Origin: an uncultured Prevotella sp.
GTDB taxonomy: Bacteria > Bacteroidota > Bacteroidia > Bacteroidales > Bacteroidaceae
Direction of reading: 5' to 3'
Assembly (NCBI GenBank): GCA_946999045.1
Contig: CAMQBR010000073.1
Span: 1-5,574, forward strand
Length of the DNA stretch: 5,574 bases
The notes under the pieces are model-generated. The model did no database searches. It saw only the letters and a program-made list of their open reading frames with translations, and was not told where the DNA came from. Shown here one piece after another: positions 3,843 through 5,574 of this stretch. Both the position numbers and the translations under genes were made by a program. Positions within the stretch are counted from its first letter, which is position 1, and the number at the start of each line of letters is the position of its first letter.

Positions 3843-4595
3843 ATGGGATTATTAACAGGAAAAACAGCTATCGTTACAGGTGCAGCCCGTGGTATTGGCA
3901 AGGCTATTGCCTTGCGTTTTGCGCAAGAGGGTGCAAACATTGCATTTACCGACCTTGTTATAGACGAAGAACATGGTGGCAAAGCTACCGAACGTGAGAT
4001 TGCGGCTCTTGGTGTAAAAGTGAAAGGATATGCTGGCAATGCTGCCGATTTTGATAACACAGATGCGTTGGTAAAACAGATAAAGGAGGATTTTGGTTCT
4101 GTTGATATCTTGGTTAACAATGCTGGTATTACCAAAGATGGTTTGCTACTGCGCATGAGCGAGGCTCAATGGGATGCTGTTATCAATGTAAATCTGAAGA
4201 GTGCTTTTAACTTTATTCATGCTTGTGTACCCTTCATGATGCGTCAGCGTGGTGGTTCTATCATCAATATGGCATCGGTTGTAGGTGTGCATGGTAATGC
4301 AGGACAAGCTAACTATGCTGCATCAAAGGCTGGATTGATAGCTTTGGCTAAGTCAATTGGTCAGGAAATGGGGCCAAAGAATATTCGCGCCAACGCTATT
4401 GCTCCTGGTTTTATTGACACAGCTATGACACAGGCATTACCTGAGAACATTCGCAAAGAGTGGATTAATAAGATACCATTGCGTCGTGGTGGTACGGTAG
4501 ACGATATAGCCAGTTGTGCTCTGTTCTTGGCTTCTGATCTTTCAAGCTATATCAGCGGTCAGGTAATACAGGTTGATGGTGGAATGAATATGTAG
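3843..4595 (+). CDS. fabG: 3-oxoacyl-[acyl-carrier-protein] reductase (SDR family)
   Basis: This 250-residue cytosolic enzyme reduces 3-oxoacyl-ACP to 3-hydroxyacyl-ACP in each cycle of type II fatty-acid elongation. The classical short-chain dehydrogenase elements are all present: nucleotide-binding TGAARGIG (12-19), NNAG (92-95), and a catalytic tetrad of Asn117, Ser145, Tyr158 and Lys162 (YAASK), each seven positions after its E. coli FabG counterpart. The ending GQVIQVDGGMNM is typical of FabG. Asp37 at the end of the second strand may favour NADH over NADPH. The ATG at 3843 follows an A-rich leader and gives the normal family N-terminus (GLLTGKTAIVTG). The 60-base gap after the TetR gene holds a 14-bp A/T palindrome (3784-3797) but no consensus promoter. 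Other SDR reductases are possible, but overall similarity favours FabG. Confidence 0.93.
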   Translation: MGLLTGKTAIVTGAARGIGKAIALRFAQEGANIAFTDLVIDEEHGGKATEREIAALGVKVKGYAGNAADFDNTDALVKQIKEDFGSVDILVNNAGITKDGLLLRMSEAQWDAVINVNLKSAFNFIHACVPFMMRQRGGSIINMASVVGVHGNAGQANYAASKAGLIALAKSIGQEMGPKNIRANAIAPGFIDTAMTQALPENIRKEWINKIPLRRGGTVDDIASCALFLASDLSSYISGQVIQVDGGMNM

Positions 4596-4606
4596 ATTTT
4601 GTTTTA

Positions 4607-4728
4607 GTTGACGAGGTTACAAGTAGACGAGTTATTAGAGACTATAAACTAACAGCTTGTAAACTCGTTAACCCTTAGCTTATAAACTAATAAAATAGTT
4701 AACTAATAACTTGTAAACTAAGATATTG
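4607..4728. repeat. Repeat-rich gap between fabG and the pseudouridine synthase gene
   Basis: TAAACT occurs at 4645, 4660, 4683 and 4714. Two adjacent imperfect 31-base units (4667-4697 and 4698-4728, 22 of 31 identical, each beginning GTTAAC) end exactly on the TTG start codon. A 17-base imperfect inverted repeat (4607-4623 with 4656-4672) could form a long stem in RNA with one mismatch and one G-U pair. No TAnnTTTG promoter was found in the gap. The structure might separate or tune expression of the two genes, or be a degenerate repeat. Confidence 0.6.
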
Positions 4729-5403
4729 AATATAGCATACGAAGACAATCATATTATTATAGTTTCTAAGCTCAGTGGCGAAATAGTTCAAGGCGACAAG
4801 ACAGGAGATGAACCGTTAGTAGAAACTGTAAAGCAATACATTAAGGAGAAGTACCATAAGCCTGGAAATGTTTTTTTAGGTGTAGTACACCGTTTAGATC
4901 GTCCCGTATATGGACTTGTTGTCTTTGCCAAAACATCCAAAGCCTTAACACGACTTGGCAAGATGTTTAGAGACAGCGAGGTACACAAAACCTATTGGGC
5001 TATTACCAAAAATATGCCACCTGTAAATGAGGGCATATTAACCAATTGGTTAGTACGTAACGAGCGACAAAACAAGAGTTATGCTTACGACCACGAGGTA
5101 CCCAATGCTAAAAAAGCCATACTTAAATATCGAGTAATAGCACATTCTGATTATTATTATTTATTAGAAGTAAATTTGCTAACCGGTAGGCATCATCAAA
5201 TAAGATGTCAGTTAGCCCACATGGGGTGTCCTATTAAAGGCGATTTGAAATATGGTGCCAAACGTAGTAATCCTAATGGAAGCATTTGCTTGCTATCACA
5301 TAAGGTTGAATTTATTCATCCCGTTTCAAAAGAAAGAATTTGTGTTGAAGCTCCCATACCCGATGATAATCTTTGGAAAAAGATAGTACCGACACATAGT
5401 TGA
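4726..5403 (+). CDS. RluA-family RNA pseudouridine synthase
   Basis: This 225-residue enzyme should isomerise specific uridines in rRNA or tRNA to pseudouridine. Motifs in order: YEDNHIIIVSKLSG (5-18, family motif I); HRLDRPVYG (55-63) with the catalytic Asp58; KTYWAI (88-93) with the conserved Tyr90; and LTGRHHQIR (152-160) with the conserved Arg160, followed by HMGCPIKGDLKYGA (165-178). There is no N-terminal S4 RNA-binding domain, as in RluA and TruC rather than RluC/RluD; the target base cannot be told. The start is a TTG: the frame has a stop at 4714 and no ATG before motif I, so only ATA (4723) or TTG (4726) are available. Two motif positions differ from the common pattern (Leu16 where Pro is usual, Tyr62 where Ser/Thr is usual). 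It lies 130 bases after fabG on the same strand. Confidence 0.93.
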   Translation: MNIAYEDNHIIIVSKLSGEIVQGDKTGDEPLVETVKQYIKEKYHKPGNVFLGVVHRLDRPVYGLVVFAKTSKALTRLGKMFRDSEVHKTYWAITKNMPPVNEGILTNWLVRNERQNKSYAYDHEVPNAKKAILKYRVIAHSDYYYLLEVNLLTGRHHQIRCQLAHMGCPIKGDLKYGAKRSNPNGSICLLSHKVEFIHPVSKERICVEAPIPDDNLWKKIVPTHS

Positions 5404-5448
5404 CAAGTGCTGCAAGGTGTTAGTTTTATCTGCAAAATATCTAATAGC

Positions 5449-5472
5449 TTACCCTCCCTAAGGGTGGTTTTT
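5449..5472 (+). terminator. Rho-independent terminator after the pseudouridine synthase gene
   Basis: ACCCT (5451-5455) pairs with AGGGT (5461-5465) around the loop CCCTA. Two further U-G pairs at the base (5449-5450 with 5466-5467) extend it, and five T follow (5468-5472). It lies 45 bases after the stop codon. Confidence 0.55.
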
Positions 5473-5544
5473 ATAAATTACCCCCATATATTATGTAGAT
5501 AAATTTACCTTTTGAATTCTTTTTTAGGGCGGTTCTATAAATTA
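5461..5544. repeat. Imperfect direct repeat in the right-hand intergenic DNA
   Basis: The sequences at 5461-5480 and 5526-5544 share the pattern AGGGyGGTT...TATAAATTA and differ by two substitutions and one deletion, 65 bases apart. The first copy overlaps the terminator. The stretch from 5404 to the window end otherwise shows no gene on either strand. It may be a dispersed intergenic repeat of this genome. Confidence 0.45.
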
Positions 5545-5574
5545 GCTTTGACAGATTGTGAGACTATTTTTGAG

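Noticed and set aside
3797..4156. Minus-strand open frame inside fabG
   Set aside because: It is the antisense of a clear FabG reading frame with all catalytic motifs.
4788..4988. Minus-strand open frame inside the pseudouridine synthase gene
   Set aside because: It is the antisense of the conserved HRLD catalytic region, with no independent support.

Overview
The window looks like Bacteroidales DNA, most likely Prevotella/Bacteroides-type. The TetR, FabG and RluA-family proteins have the character of that group. Several promoters fit the Bacteroidetes pattern (TTTG or TTG, 19-20 bases, TAnnTTTG), leaders are A/T-rich, and the mobilization genes (DUF3408-like, RHH accessory protein, MOBP-type relaxase) are of the kind carried by Bacteroidales mobilizable elements.

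Left part (1-2372), mobile element. It starts with the 3' end of a DUF3408-like gene. A roughly 400-base non-coding stretch follows, packed with inverted repeats: three GGTCTACC-type sites spaced exactly 22 bases apart, a nested GAATGC hairpin with a T-run, and three consecutive hairpins at 385-468. This is the best candidate for the origin of transfer and control region. Next come a small ribbon-helix-helix mobilization protein and an overlapping relaxase with the HxDxxxxHxHxxxN metal-binding motif. A 93-residue unidentified protein with a possible ferredoxin-like (Cas2/VapD-like) layout ends the set. No integrase or coupling protein is visible, so this is one end of an integrative mobilizable element or a fragment of one.

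Middle (2373-2949), gene-free and A/T-rich. It holds a Bacteroidetes promoter placed inside a perfect 17-bp inverted repeat and followed about 70 bases later by a hairpin with a U-rich tail (possibly a ~105-nt small RNA or an invertible promoter). It also holds a nested three-tier stem and a 17-bp palindrome. The border between mobile element and chromosome probably lies here, next to the tRNA.

Right part (2950-5574), chromosomal housekeeping DNA. An initiator tRNA-fMet (minus strand, C1:A72 mismatch, encoded CCA) has its own promoter and terminator. It diverges from a TetR regulator, 3-oxoacyl-ACP reductase (FabG) and RluA-family pseudouridine synthase cluster, all on the plus strand. The TetR gene has a consensus promoter, an inverted repeat over the start region that could be its own operator, and an unusually strong Shine-Dalgarno sequence for this phylum. 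FabG works in fatty-acid elongation, so the regulator may control lipid synthesis. The pseudouridine synthase starts at a TTG after a repeat-rich gap and may be co-transcribed or independent.
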